From Zetaproteobacteria bacterium CG_4_9_14_3_um_filter_49_83 (GTDB taxonomy: Bacteria; Pseudomonadota; Zetaproteobacteria; Mariprofundales; Mariprofundaceae): DNA of 64,000 bases. The notes beneath the pieces are model-generated. The model was not told the DNA's origin. It made no database searches and saw only the letters and a list, made by a program, of their open reading frames with translations. The position numbers and the translations under genes were made by a program. Below are positions 27,825 through 36,153 of this stretch, piece by piece (within the stretch, counting starts at the first letter, position 1; the number at the start of each line of letters is the position of its first letter). The stretch lies in the NCBI GenBank assembly GCA_002791545.1, contig PFXG01000008.1:89522-153521 (forward strand). Direction: 5' to 3'.

Positions 27825-28541
27825 ATGAATATTCTGATGATTGATGATGACATGGAGTTGTGCGAACTGTTACAACGCTTTCTTGCCGGTGAAGGTTTCT
27901 CTGTGCAATGTATCCATCATGGTGCGCAGGGACTGGCGCTGGCTTTGGCTCAATCCTTCGACATGATTTTACTGGATGTCATGATGCCCGGCAAAAACGG
28001 CATGGACGTGTTGCGTGAATTGCGCGAGCACAGTCAGGTGCCGGTGATGATGCTAACCGCTCGCGGCGAGGAGATGGATCGTATCATCGGCCTTGAACTC
28101 GGCGCTGACGATTACCTGCCCAAACCATTTAACCCGCGCGAACTGGCTGCAAGAATGCGGGCTATTCTCAGACGTCAGCCGCAAGCGGTCGAAGAAGCTG
28201 AACCGACAGGCGATATTCGTGTGGGAAGCTTACGATGGCTGCTGAAATCAAGGCGAGTGATGACAGTTCACGGCGAAGGGCAAACATTCGAGCTGACACT
28301 CACAACAACGGAATATGCCCTGCTGACCTGCCTGATACAGCAAGCTGATGCTGTCGTAAGCAAGCAACAGGCAGGCAATGCGGCGTTAGGCCGCAATCCC
28401 GGTCCGTTTGATCGATCTCTGGATGTACATATCGCCAGCTTGCGCAAAAAACTCCGTGATGCGTCGTGTGCATCCGGTGTTGAAGCACCGTCGATTCAAA
28501 CCATCCGTGGTGTGGGCTGGATGCTGGTCAGTGGCCGCTAA
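27825..28541 (+). CDS. cpxR: OmpR/CpxR-family response regulator
   Basis: 238 residues from ATG 27825 (the frame opens 39 bp earlier with no family similarity). Receiver: acidic pair MIDDDMEL, phosphoacceptor D51 (ILLDVMMPGKNG), T in MLTARGEE and K in YLPKPFNPREL. The C-terminal winged helix contains FELTLTTTEYALLTCL and GPFDRSLDVHIASLRKKL, very close to CpxR. Symbol given on domain similarity and context. Translated just ahead of its kinase (11 bp gap). Confidence 0.85.
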   Translation: MNILMIDDDMELCELLQRFLAGEGFSVQCIHHGAQGLALALAQSFDMILLDVMMPGKNGMDVLRELREHSQVPVMMLTARGEEMDRIIGLELGADDYLPKPFNPRELAARMRAILRRQPQAVEEAEPTGDIRVGSLRWLLKSRRVMTVHGEGQTFELTLTTTEYALLTCLIQQADAVVSKQQAGNAALGRNPGPFDRSLDVHIASLRKKLRDASCASGVEAPSIQTIRGVGWMLVSGR

Positions 28542-28552
28542 GGTGCGCTAAA

Positions 28553-29917
28553 ATGCGATTATTCTGGAAAGTATTTCTAACCCTGCTGGCAGTGCTGCTG
28601 CTCACCGCTCTGGCCTCACTGTGGCTGGCTCAACACTGGCAGCTGGAACAACGCGTGCTGGATGAAAAAGTCGAAGTGCTGCGCCATCAGGGCGAAACAG
28701 CTGTTGATATATTCACCTCTCAACAGCCAAAGGAGTTTCATCGCTGGTTGAAACAGAGCAGCCGCAGACATCAGGTCATGGGGGCTTTATTCAGCGCCGA
28801 TGGCATGCCGGTAGTGTCACGGCCATGGCCACATGAATGGAAACCTTTACTGGAACGCCTACAACGGGGGGAAACGTCGATTCGTCTGCTGCAAGCGCCG
28901 ATGCTCATCTGGGCCGGACGCTTGACGGCCGAAGATGGCAGCAGCTGGCTCTGGATCGCCAGCACACCTCTGCCGCCATCGCTGATCAAGCAATCCCGTC
29001 AACAACGGTTGCTGCTGTTTGTGCTGACGGCATTGCTGGCCATGGTGATTGCCAGCCTGCTGGTCGGGCGCATCATGACGCGTCCGATCGCCCAATTACG
29101 CCATATCACCAATCAACTGGGGCATGGGCATCTGGATGCCCGCGTCCCGGCCAGTCTCGCCGGACGAGGCGACGAGCTGGGCGAACTGGCGAGAGACTTT
29201 GATTCGATGGCAGAAAAAATTGCAGCCTTGTTGAGCGCGCATAAACAATTACTCAGAGATATTTCGCATGAACTGCGCTCGCCCTTGGCGCGCATTCAAA
29301 TCGCACTGGAACTGGCCAGAGGTCAGGGCGATGCCGGCAATGAGGATGAACTTCAACGCATCAATAAAGAAGCCGACAGAATCAATGAGTTGATTGAAGA
29401 AGTGTTAACCCTGTCCCGATTTGACCAGGGGATGATGCCTCTGGAGAAGCAAACATTGTCGCTTGAAGCGTTGCTGCAAAGCGTCTGTGAAGACCTGCAA
29501 TTTGAAGCAACCCGGCAGGAGTGCCACATCGAATATTTTTCGACCGCCAGCCTGAGCATCGCGGGCGATGAACGCTGGATCTTGCGGGCAATTGAGAATA
29601 TTGCACGCAATGCCTTGCGCCACTCGCCACAGGGTTCAAGCATTACTGTCAGCTTATCGCAACAGCAGGAACTCAGCATAGCTTATGCCTGCATCCGAAT
29701 TGCCGATGAAGGGCCGGGCATTGATCAGGACAAACTGGTGCATGTGTTTGAGCCCTTTTACCGGGCCGCTGAGGGGCGCGAGCGCAGCAGTGGCGGATAT
29801 GGTTTGGGACTGGCCATTGCCAGGCAGGTGGTGCTTGCCCACGGCGGTTCAATTGCGGCCCGCAATCGCACAAATCAGGGACTGGAGCTTACCCTGCTAT
29901 TACCCCTACCTGCGTGA
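28553..29917 (+). CDS. cpxA: CpxA/EnvZ-type sensor histidine kinase
   Basis: 454 residues. TM1 about 5-27 and TM2 about 150-175 enclose a periplasmic domain of about 120 residues. HAMP (RPIAQLRHITNQLGHGHLDA) follows. H-box DISHELRSPLARIQIALE with phosphorylated H239, N-box AIENIARNALRHS, G1 DEGPGID, and G2 GGYGLGLAIARQVVLAHGG. Architecture and place next to the CpxR-like regulator and the divergent Spy/CpxP-like gene support an envelope-stress function. Confidence 0.85.
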   Translation: MRLFWKVFLTLLAVLLLTALASLWLAQHWQLEQRVLDEKVEVLRHQGETAVDIFTSQQPKEFHRWLKQSSRRHQVMGALFSADGMPVVSRPWPHEWKPLLERLQRGETSIRLLQAPMLIWAGRLTAEDGSSWLWIASTPLPPSLIKQSRQQRLLLFVLTALLAMVIASLLVGRIMTRPIAQLRHITNQLGHGHLDARVPASLAGRGDELGELARDFDSMAEKIAALLSAHKQLLRDISHELRSPLARIQIALELARGQGDAGNEDELQRINKEADRINELIEEVLTLSRFDQGMMPLEKQTLSLEALLQSVCEDLQFEATRQECHIEYFSTASLSIAGDERWILRAIENIARNALRHSPQGSSITVSLSQQQELSIAYACIRIADEGPGIDQDKLVHVFEPFYRAAEGRERSSGGYGLGLAIARQVVLAHGGSIAARNRTNQGLELTLLLPLPA

Positions 29918-30018
29918 TCATTGCAGGATTCCAACATGATCCGTCCGTTTTATCCCGTGCTTTAAACTGATTGCCAGCGCAATGGAAAAGCCCATGGACA
30001 CCCTTCGTGTGAGCCTTT

Positions 30019-31512
30019 ATGGTAACCCGACTATCAACACATCATTTGGGGGCCAAGATCAAAAGAATCCATACTATTCCCCGTTTTCCTATACGCTGGC
30101 GCTGGTTTTTACTCGTTGGTGTGGTGGTGCTTGCTGCCGTGCTGTTATTATCGCTGATCACGCTTGATTTGGAGCGCAATGCCTGGCTGAAAAGCCAGGA
30201 CAAACATGCTTTAGCACAGGTCGCACGTTTGGGTGAAGCGCTGAAGCTGCCGATGCTCAGCGGTTCTCAGGCCGAGGTGGATGTGCTGGTCACCGGCATG
30301 CTGAAGTCATCACCGGATATCATCGGCGTGCTGGTGAATGATGCCAAAAACAAACAGAAGTTATTCGGCTCGCTGGATGCGCCAACAGTGGCTGAAGAGT
30401 TTGAGTTTAACCCGGCGACCCACGATGGTCAGACCACTCGTCTTGATCTGGAAGCGCTGTGGTATGTGCAACAGGTTCGCTACGCAGAAACATCGCTGGG
30501 ATTTATTGCCGTTCGTTATTCAGAAGCCGCATGGTCCGATCTGGCGCGGCAATTGTGGGTGCGTATGCTGCTGACGGCACTGGGCGTAATACTGGTGTCA
30601 GGGGCACTGGTGTACTGGATTGCCGGTCGAATGAGTCATCCGCTGGAACGACTGGCCGAGGCCGCCGAGCAGGTGGCAGCGGGCAACCTGAATGTGAAGT
30701 TGCTGGAAAAAGGTAACGATGAAATCACCGATGCCATGCATCAGTTCAACATCATGGTACGCGAACTCAAGCATAAAGAGGAGTTACGGGAATCCGTCGG
30801 CAAATACCTGAATCCCAAGCTGGTTGATGAAATGTTCAAGGGCGGCGTGGTAATGCGCAACAACCATAAACAGCAAGTCACCGTTCTGTTTGCCGATATG
30901 GTCAGTTTCACTTCATTTTCTGAAAAAAACTCCCCGGAAGCCGTGGTGGACATTCTGAATCAGTACTTCGAAGTGTTTAACAGCATCATTCATTATTTCG
31001 GCGGGCATGTGGATAAATACATCGGCGATGCAGTGATGGCGGTATTCAACCATCCGAATGAAAGCCCGAAACACACCCATTACGCCACACTTGCCGGCCT
31101 AGCCATGACCATGGCATGTGCCCGTCTGGGCCTGTTGCGTGATAACGGAGAAGCCATTGCCTTCCGTGTCGGACTCAATCGCGGCGAAGTCATCGTGGGC
31201 CATATCGGTTCGCATGAGCGTCTGGAATATACTGTCATTGGCGATGCGGTAAATGTAGCTTCGCGCATGGGTGGCTTGGGTCAGGGTGGTGAAGTGGTCA
31301 TGCCATTCAAAACCTTTGAAACCTGTGAAACGGGGCTGGAATTTGAAGACATGGGTAATATCAATGTGAAGGGTGTAAAGTTCCCGATTCGTGTCGGTAA
31401 AGCAGTGGCTGAATCGGATGACGTCCAGCAGGAACTGGAAACAGCGATTGCACTGGCATTCGATATCACCTTGCCTTCGGTGATACGTCAGCAGTTAAAA
31501 GAGGTTGAATAA
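30019..31512 (+). CDS. Membrane-bound class III adenylate cyclase with HAMP
   Basis: 497 residues. Two membrane helices (about 30-52 and 180-205) flank a periplasmic sensor region. HAMP (MSHPLERLAEAAEQVAAGNL) leads to the catalytic domain from about residue 280: metal-binding D293 (LFADMVSF) and D337 (IGDAVMAVF), substrate-type K333 (VDKYIGD) and transition-state pair in DAVNVASRM. These residues fit ATP as substrate. Its product would serve the several cNMP-binding proteins in this window. The stop overlaps the lipoprotein start by one base (TAATG). Confidence 0.9.
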   Translation: MVTRLSTHHLGAKIKRIHTIPRFPIRWRWFLLVGVVVLAAVLLLSLITLDLERNAWLKSQDKHALAQVARLGEALKLPMLSGSQAEVDVLVTGMLKSSPDIIGVLVNDAKNKQKLFGSLDAPTVAEEFEFNPATHDGQTTRLDLEALWYVQQVRYAETSLGFIAVRYSEAAWSDLARQLWVRMLLTALGVILVSGALVYWIAGRMSHPLERLAEAAEQVAAGNLNVKLLEKGNDEITDAMHQFNIMVRELKHKEELRESVGKYLNPKLVDEMFKGGVVMRNNHKQQVTVLFADMVSFTSFSEKNSPEAVVDILNQYFEVFNSIIHYFGGHVDKYIGDAVMAVFNHPNESPKHTHYATLAGLAMTMACARLGLLRDNGEAIAFRVGLNRGEVIVGHIGSHERLEYTVIGDAVNVASRMGGLGQGGEVVMPFKTFETCETGLEFEDMGNINVKGVKFPIRVGKAVAESDDVQQELETAIALAFDITLPSVIRQQLKEVE

Positions 31513-32600
31513 TGAAGTTTTTGTTCGTATTGATCGTACTTGTGACACTTGGCGGTTGCGCCAGTGGTGGTGGTTCATTCAAGAGTAATGCCCTTTCATT
31601 CCTGAATACATATGACGAAGCAAAAAACAAATATGAACGTGGTGAAATCATGGAAGCGCGCGCAACGGTGCTGGCCATCGAAAAAGAGCATGAGGATTAC
31701 GCCAGAGCCCAGGCTTTGCTGAAAAACACTATTGAACCGGCGCGACTGCGCTTATTGTCCCACTACAAAGCAAAAGCTCAGGCGGCAGAACGCGCCCGCC
31801 AATGGGATGAAGCTGAAGCCCGATACCGGCAGACTGCTGAAATTTCGATCAAGCCCGAGCTTTTCATCAAACAAGCCGAGGCGATGAACCTGAATCTCCG
31901 TCAGTTGCGTCTGGAAAGCTTACTCAAACAACGTCGTGAAGAAGATGCGCAATGGCTCAAATGGTCTGAGAGCTATACCCCGCCAGCCGGACTAAACAAA
32001 GATGATGAAGCTTATCATCGCATGCAGGAATATGTTCAGGAAGATCTCGAAAGTCGTAACCGCCGCTCGTTGCGCGAAGGCTGGCGATACCTCAAGCGTG
32101 GCATGGTTGGCGTAGCTTATATCGAAGCGGTTTCTGTGCTGCATCTTGAGCCGGAGTCGGAGCGGGCTCAGGTGCTGATGCGGGATATCAAGAAGAACTG
32201 GCCGACAGGGCTGACGATTCCACAAGTGAGCAAGCAAAAAACTTCCGTGCAGGCAAAACGCAAAACACGTCAACTGGTTAGCGAAGAACAAGTTCAGGAA
32301 TTGATCAGGCAAGGTCAATGGCTGAAAGCCCGTAATCAGGCGGAAGCGTATCAACGTCAGGGTGGTAAACATGCCGATGCACTGCTTGAAAAAGCCAATG
32401 CCGGAGCGCAAAAACAGGCAGCCGCTGATTTCAGTAAAGGTATGGCGGCCTTCCGCAAGGAAGACATTGCCGGTGCGGTGCAGCTTTGGCAGCAGGCCGT
32501 GACCCTGCAACCAGACAGCGATGAATATATCGATGCGCTGCGCAGGGCTTCACAGTTACAGGAGCGCTTACAACTGCTACGTGACGGAAAAGGAAATTAA
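31512..32600 (+). CDS. TPR-like lipoprotein
   Basis: 362 residues. A type II signal peptide ends at lipobox LGGC (C16). The rest is helical and charged, with TPR-like repeats (YDEAKNKYERGEIMEARATV; KGMAAFRKEDIAGAVQLWQQ). Probably an outer-membrane-anchored scaffold. It is translationally coupled to the cyclase upstream and ends 1 bp before ispG starts. No family name recognised. Confidence 0.75.
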   Translation: MKFLFVLIVLVTLGGCASGGGSFKSNALSFLNTYDEAKNKYERGEIMEARATVLAIEKEHEDYARAQALLKNTIEPARLRLLSHYKAKAQAAERARQWDEAEARYRQTAEISIKPELFIKQAEAMNLNLRQLRLESLLKQRREEDAQWLKWSESYTPPAGLNKDDEAYHRMQEYVQEDLESRNRRSLREGWRYLKRGMVGVAYIEAVSVLHLEPESERAQVLMRDIKKNWPTGLTIPQVSKQKTSVQAKRKTRQLVSEEQVQELIRQGQWLKARNQAEAYQRQGGKHADALLEKANAGAQKQAAADFSKGMAAFRKEDIAGAVQLWQQAVTLQPDSDEYIDALRRASQLQERLQLLRDGKGN

Positions 32601-32601
32601 C

Positions 32602-33705
32602 ATGCGTGATGCTATCGTAAAAAACCGCAGGAAAACCCGCTCCGTTCAGGTTGGCCGGGTTCAGGTGGGTGGTGATGCACCGATTGCCGTGCAGTCGATG
32701 ACCAACACCAAAACCACAGATATTGATGCCACTGTAGCGCAGGTTCAGCGCCTGCAACAAGCCGGTGCGGATATTGTGCGCATTTCCGTACCCGACCCTG
32801 AATCGGCTGCGGCGATGCCGGAGATTCTACGGCAAACCGATGTCCCCATTATTGCCGACATCCATTTCAGCTACAAAATGGCGCTGCTGTCACTGGAAGC
32901 GGGTGTGCATGGGCTGCGTTTGAATCCGGGCAATATCGGTACCCGTGACCGCGTCGAGCGGGTGGTGAAAGCGGCTAAAGAGCGCGGCGTTTCGATTCGC
33001 ATCGGTGTGAATGCCGGTTCGCTGGAAAAAGAATTCGAAGAAAAATATGGCGAGCCCTGTGCTGATGCGATGGTGGATTCTGCCCTGAGTCATATCCGTA
33101 TTCTCGAAGAGATGGATTTCTTTGACATCAAGGTTTCGCTCAAAGCCAGTAATATTCCTATGACGGTCAGTGCCTACCGTAAACTGGCGGAAAAAGTTGA
33201 TTATCCGCTGCACCTCGGCATTACTGAATCGGGCAGCAAATTTGGCGGTACGGTCAAATCGTCGATGGGGCTGGCTCTGATGCTGGTTGATGGCATTGGC
33301 GATACCATTCGCGTGTCACTGGCGGCTGAACCGGAAGAGGAAATCAAAGTCGGTTTTGAAATCCTGAAGGGGCTGGGTTTACGCCATCGCGGCGTTAATC
33401 TGATTGCCTGCCCCAGCTGTGCGCGACAGAAATTTAACGTGATTCAAATCGTCAATGAACTTGAGGAGCGACTGGCGCATATTCAGGAAAGTATCGACGT
33501 CGCGGTAATCGGATGTGTGGTGAATGGGCCGGGCGAGGCCAAAGAGGCGCAACTTGGCGTAACCGGTGGTTATCCGGTGCACATGATGTATCAGGATGGT
33601 GAAAAATCCGGCAAACTTCGTTCGGATAACATGCTTGAGCAACTGGTAGAACAGGTCGAAGCACGGGCAAAAGTGATTCGTGCTCAAAAAGAGGCCGAAC
33701 AATGA
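32602..33705 (+). CDS. ispG: (E)-4-hydroxy-3-methylbut-2-enyl-diphosphate synthase
   Basis: 367 residues from ATG 32602 behind AAAGGAAA; the open frame from 32521 overlaps the upstream gene. TIM barrel first (VQSMTNTKTTDIDATVAQV, RISVPDPESA, LRLNPGNIG), then a C-terminal iron-sulphur domain with CPSCARQKFN and GCVVNGPGEAKEA, ligands of the [4Fe-4S] cluster. Penultimate step of the MEP pathway, reducing MEcPP to HMBPP. Overlaps the next lipoprotein gene by 4 nt. Confidence 0.96.
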   Translation: MRDAIVKNRRKTRSVQVGRVQVGGDAPIAVQSMTNTKTTDIDATVAQVQRLQQAGADIVRISVPDPESAAAMPEILRQTDVPIIADIHFSYKMALLSLEAGVHGLRLNPGNIGTRDRVERVVKAAKERGVSIRIGVNAGSLEKEFEEKYGEPCADAMVDSALSHIRILEEMDFFDIKVSLKASNIPMTVSAYRKLAEKVDYPLHLGITESGSKFGGTVKSSMGLALMLVDGIGDTIRVSLAAEPEEEIKVGFEILKGLGLRHRGVNLIACPSCARQKFNVIQIVNELEERLAHIQESIDVAVIGCVVNGPGEAKEAQLGVTGGYPVHMMYQDGEKSGKLRSDNMLEQLVEQVEARAKVIRAQKEAEQ

Positions 33706-33953
33706 CATATCTGCCACGCTCCATACGAGTGCTGTTAACACTGGCATTACTGCTGCTTTCCGGCTGTGCGTCGGTGCAGTTCAGTACGCCAGGCGGCGCG
33801 GTAACAGTTGGTTCGCTGACTGTCGATTCACTGACTGCCGATTCACTGACTGCCGATTCACTGACTGCCGATTCACTGACTGTCGATTCGCCATCTGCCA
33901 GCCTTCGGACAACGCCAAACGGTGTTGTATCAACAATCGGAAAAGCAGGTTGA
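33702..33953 (+). CDS. Small lipoprotein with pentapeptide tandem repeats
   Basis: 83 residues. Signal peptide with lipobox LSGC (C22), then ASVQFSTPGGAVTVG, followed by five DSLTA/V repeats made by an exact 15-bp DNA repeat. The starting ATG overlaps the ispG stop (ATGA), so it is translated from the ispG message. No known family. The post-lipobox segment resembles that of the next gene. Confidence 0.6.
   Translation: MTYLPRSIRVLLTLALLLLSGCASVQFSTPGGAVTVGSLTVDSLTADSLTADSLTADSLTVDSPSASLRTTPNGVVSTIGKAG
33811..33885. repeat. 15-bp tandem repeat, five units
   Basis: Unit GATTCACTGACTGCC; three units are identical, the first and last are variants (GGTTCGCTGACTGTC and GATTCACTGACTGTC). In frame within the lipoprotein, coding DSLTA or DSLTV. 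Copy number probably varies by slippage. Confidence 0.9.
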
Positions 33954-33993
33954 TCAAGGGGCACTGCACATTCCCTTATTCGGTATTGTGCCC

Positions 33994-34251
33994 ATGAACT
34001 TTTGGATAAAGCGTTTATTCTTAGCCTCATTGGTGGTGCTTACAACCAATGCCTGTGCATTTGTGCACGTCAGCACACCCATCGGCCCGGTACGTGTTGG
34101 TGGCGTGGTGACCCCGGATGGTCGCGTAGGCGTCAGTGCCGGAACACGCGTGGGTAATGTGGTGATTGGCGGCAGCAGCAAGCCGGTGAAAGTGGGCGAG
34201 CGAAAGCAGCATAACGATATAAATCAAAACAATGAAGGCGAAAACGACTGA
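33994..34251 (+). CDS. Small lipoprotein-like exported protein
   Basis: About 85 residues from ATG 33994 (the frame opens at 33922 without a signal peptide). N-terminal signal sequence IKRLFLASLVVLTTNACA; the Cys (C21) follows a weak lipobox. The mature start FVHVSTPIGPVRVGG parallels SVQFSTPGGAVTVGS of the upstream lipoprotein, so the two are probably diverged paralogues. The tail is glycine- then Asn/Lys-rich. Its stop overlaps the hisS start by one base. Confidence 0.6.
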   Translation: MNFWIKRLFLASLVVLTTNACAFVHVSTPIGPVRVGGVVTPDGRVGVSAGTRVGNVVIGGSSKPVKVGERKQHNDINQNNEGEND

Positions 34252-35498
34252 TGGCAAAACAATTACAAAGTATACGCGGCATTCATGACGGACTACCGGG
34301 TGAAGTGGCAAACTGGCAATTTATTGAGCGTCAATTCGAGCAGGTATTCAGGCAATATGCCTTTGCCGAAGTGCGTCTGCCGGTGCTTGAACCCACAGAA
34401 CTGTTTGTGCGCTCTATCGGAGAAGAAACCGATATTGTATCCAAGGAAATGTATGCCTTTGAAGATCAGGGTGGTGACCATCTCTGCCTGCGTCCGGAAG
34501 GTACGGCCGGTGCTGTACGCGCCTATCTGCAAGCAGGTTTAACCCGTTCGGGCGGCCAGCGCTGGTATTATAAAGGGCCGATGTTCCGCCGTGAGCGTCC
34601 GCAGAAAGGTCGCCTCAGACAATTTCAGCAAATCGGTGCCGAATGGTTCGGTGCCAGCGGGCCAGCCGAAGACATCGATATGCTGGCCATGGCCTGGCAA
34701 CTGATCCAGTCCATTCAGTTGCAACATGTACATATGGAAATCAATTCTCTGGGTTGCCCTGATTGCCGACCTGCCTACCGCGACACTTTGCAAGCTTACT
34801 TGACAGACAAGCAACAACATCTTTGTGAAACCTGCCACCAGCGTATGCATAGCAATCCGATGCGCGTACTCGATTGCAAGGTTCAAAGCTGTCAGCAGCA
34901 GTTGACCGATGCGCCGGAAATGGTCGCTCACTTGTGTGAACCGTGCACATCACATTTTGATACCTTAAAAACCGGACTTGCAGCACTGGCCATACCCTTT
35001 GTTGTTAATGCACGCATTGTACGGGGGCTGGATTATTACAATCGAACGGCTTTTGAAATCATCACTGACCAGCTCGGCGCACAGGGCACGGTGCTGGCCG
35101 GTGGTCGTTATGACGGGTTAGTGAGTGAACTCGGTGGCCCCGCCACACCGGCAATCGGCTTCGCCGCAGGCCTGGAGCGACTCGGTTTATTGCTTGAAGC
35201 ATCTGCCGTATCTGTATCATCCGCCGGCGTGGATGTGGCTGTGGCAGCTCTGGGTGATGCGACCCTGAGCTATTCTCTACAGGTGGCGCAACAACTGCGG
35301 CAGCATGGCTTAACTGTGTTGCACTGCGGTGGCGGCAACGCCAAACGTCAGTTTAAAGTTGCCGATCGGGAATCCGCTCGCTTCGTCGCGGTGCTTGGTG
35401 AAGATGAAATGCAGGCGCAGTCATTAACACTGAAAAACCTCGCCAGCGGTGAACAGATCACTTGCGATATTACCGAGGCGATACAACACATCAAATAG
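34251..35498 (+). CDS. hisS: Histidyl-tRNA synthetase
   Basis: 415 residues, normal length. Class II motifs: motif 2 GPMFRRERPQKGRLRQFQQ and HisRS-specific RGLDYYNRTAFEI; motif 3 in AIGFAAGLERLGLLL. The C-terminal anticodon-binding domain follows. It attaches His to tRNA-His. Last gene of the cyclase-lipoprotein-ispG-lipoprotein-hisS run; an ispG-hisS order is common in proteobacteria. Confidence 0.97.
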   Translation: MAKQLQSIRGIHDGLPGEVANWQFIERQFEQVFRQYAFAEVRLPVLEPTELFVRSIGEETDIVSKEMYAFEDQGGDHLCLRPEGTAGAVRAYLQAGLTRSGGQRWYYKGPMFRRERPQKGRLRQFQQIGAEWFGASGPAEDIDMLAMAWQLIQSIQLQHVHMEINSLGCPDCRPAYRDTLQAYLTDKQQHLCETCHQRMHSNPMRVLDCKVQSCQQQLTDAPEMVAHLCEPCTSHFDTLKTGLAALAIPFVVNARIVRGLDYYNRTAFEIITDQLGAQGTVLAGGRYDGLVSELGGPATPAIGFAAGLERLGLLLEASAVSVSSAGVDVAVAALGDATLSYSLQVAQQLRQHGLTVLHCGGGNAKRQFKVADRESARFVAVLGEDEMQAQSLTLKNLASGEQITCDITEAIQHIK

Positions 35499-35722
35499 CA
35501 GCGCTACAGAACCGAATGACACTCACCTGAGCACCTTTTCTGTTGAGCTCCAAACGGCTAACCACCTCTATGTCGCCCCTCAGATCAACCAACAATGCCT
35601 CTTAATTTCATTGCGGTTGTAATGCTTGCGGGCGGTCCATATATGTCACCGTAATGCGACCATATTACTTTCGACAAACCTCACCGTGCGTGCCCACGTT
35701 GACGGGGATAATTTCTTTGTCC

Positions 35723-35967
35723 TCAAGCAGAAATCCGCTGCGCCTCCGCCGATTCGCGGATGGCATCACCATTGACCAGATCACGTCTGGCTTCAAGCAG
35801 AGCAGCCTCCAACTCCATTTCGCGCAGAAAATGGTATGCTCGATACACATCACAACGTATTGCTCTTTACCACGCACAGTAATGACTGCCTCGGGTTCGC
35901 TTTGCAAGCCCTCTTCCAGAACCGACACGCCTCTTTTTTTCAAACCATTGGCAACAATCGCATGCAT
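35723..35967 (-). pseudogene. Frameshifted Phd/YefM-type antitoxin remnant
   Basis: ATG at 35967 follows AGGGGG. The first 41 codons read MHAIVANGLKKRGVSVLEEG...ITVRGKEQYVVMCIE, typical of a Phd-family antitoxin. After GAG the frame breaks by one missing base: the next frame continues YHFLREMELEAALLEARRDL and reaches a stop at 35723. The continuous single frame goes to 35665 but loses similarity at the same point. No toxin gene is recognisable downstream, so this is an orphaned, dead module. Confidence 0.75.
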
Positions 35968-36025
35968 AACAACCCCCTTAATAGTGTTGTTTATAGTGCG
36001 ATTTATAATTCTCTTATATCAAGAA

Positions 36026-36139
36026 ATGGAATCGTTTTCCACGGCTTCCCCTTTAATCCACATGCAGCAGCGCGCCACCCGAAAGTTGAGTGAGCAGATC
36101 ACCAGCGATAGTGCCGGAGCATTACTGCAAATCAAATAA
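36026..36139 (+). CDS. Possible 37-residue small ORF
   Basis: ATG at 36026 with only a weak AAGAA upstream. The peptide is hydrophilic and helical (MQQRATRKLSEQITSDSAGA). It lies between the antitoxin remnant and the convergent NAD-GDH gene. No family recognised; may not be real. Confidence 0.22.
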   Translation: MESFSTASPLIHMQQRATRKLSEQITSDSAGALLQIK

Positions 36140-36153
36140 TTACTTAAGCCGAA

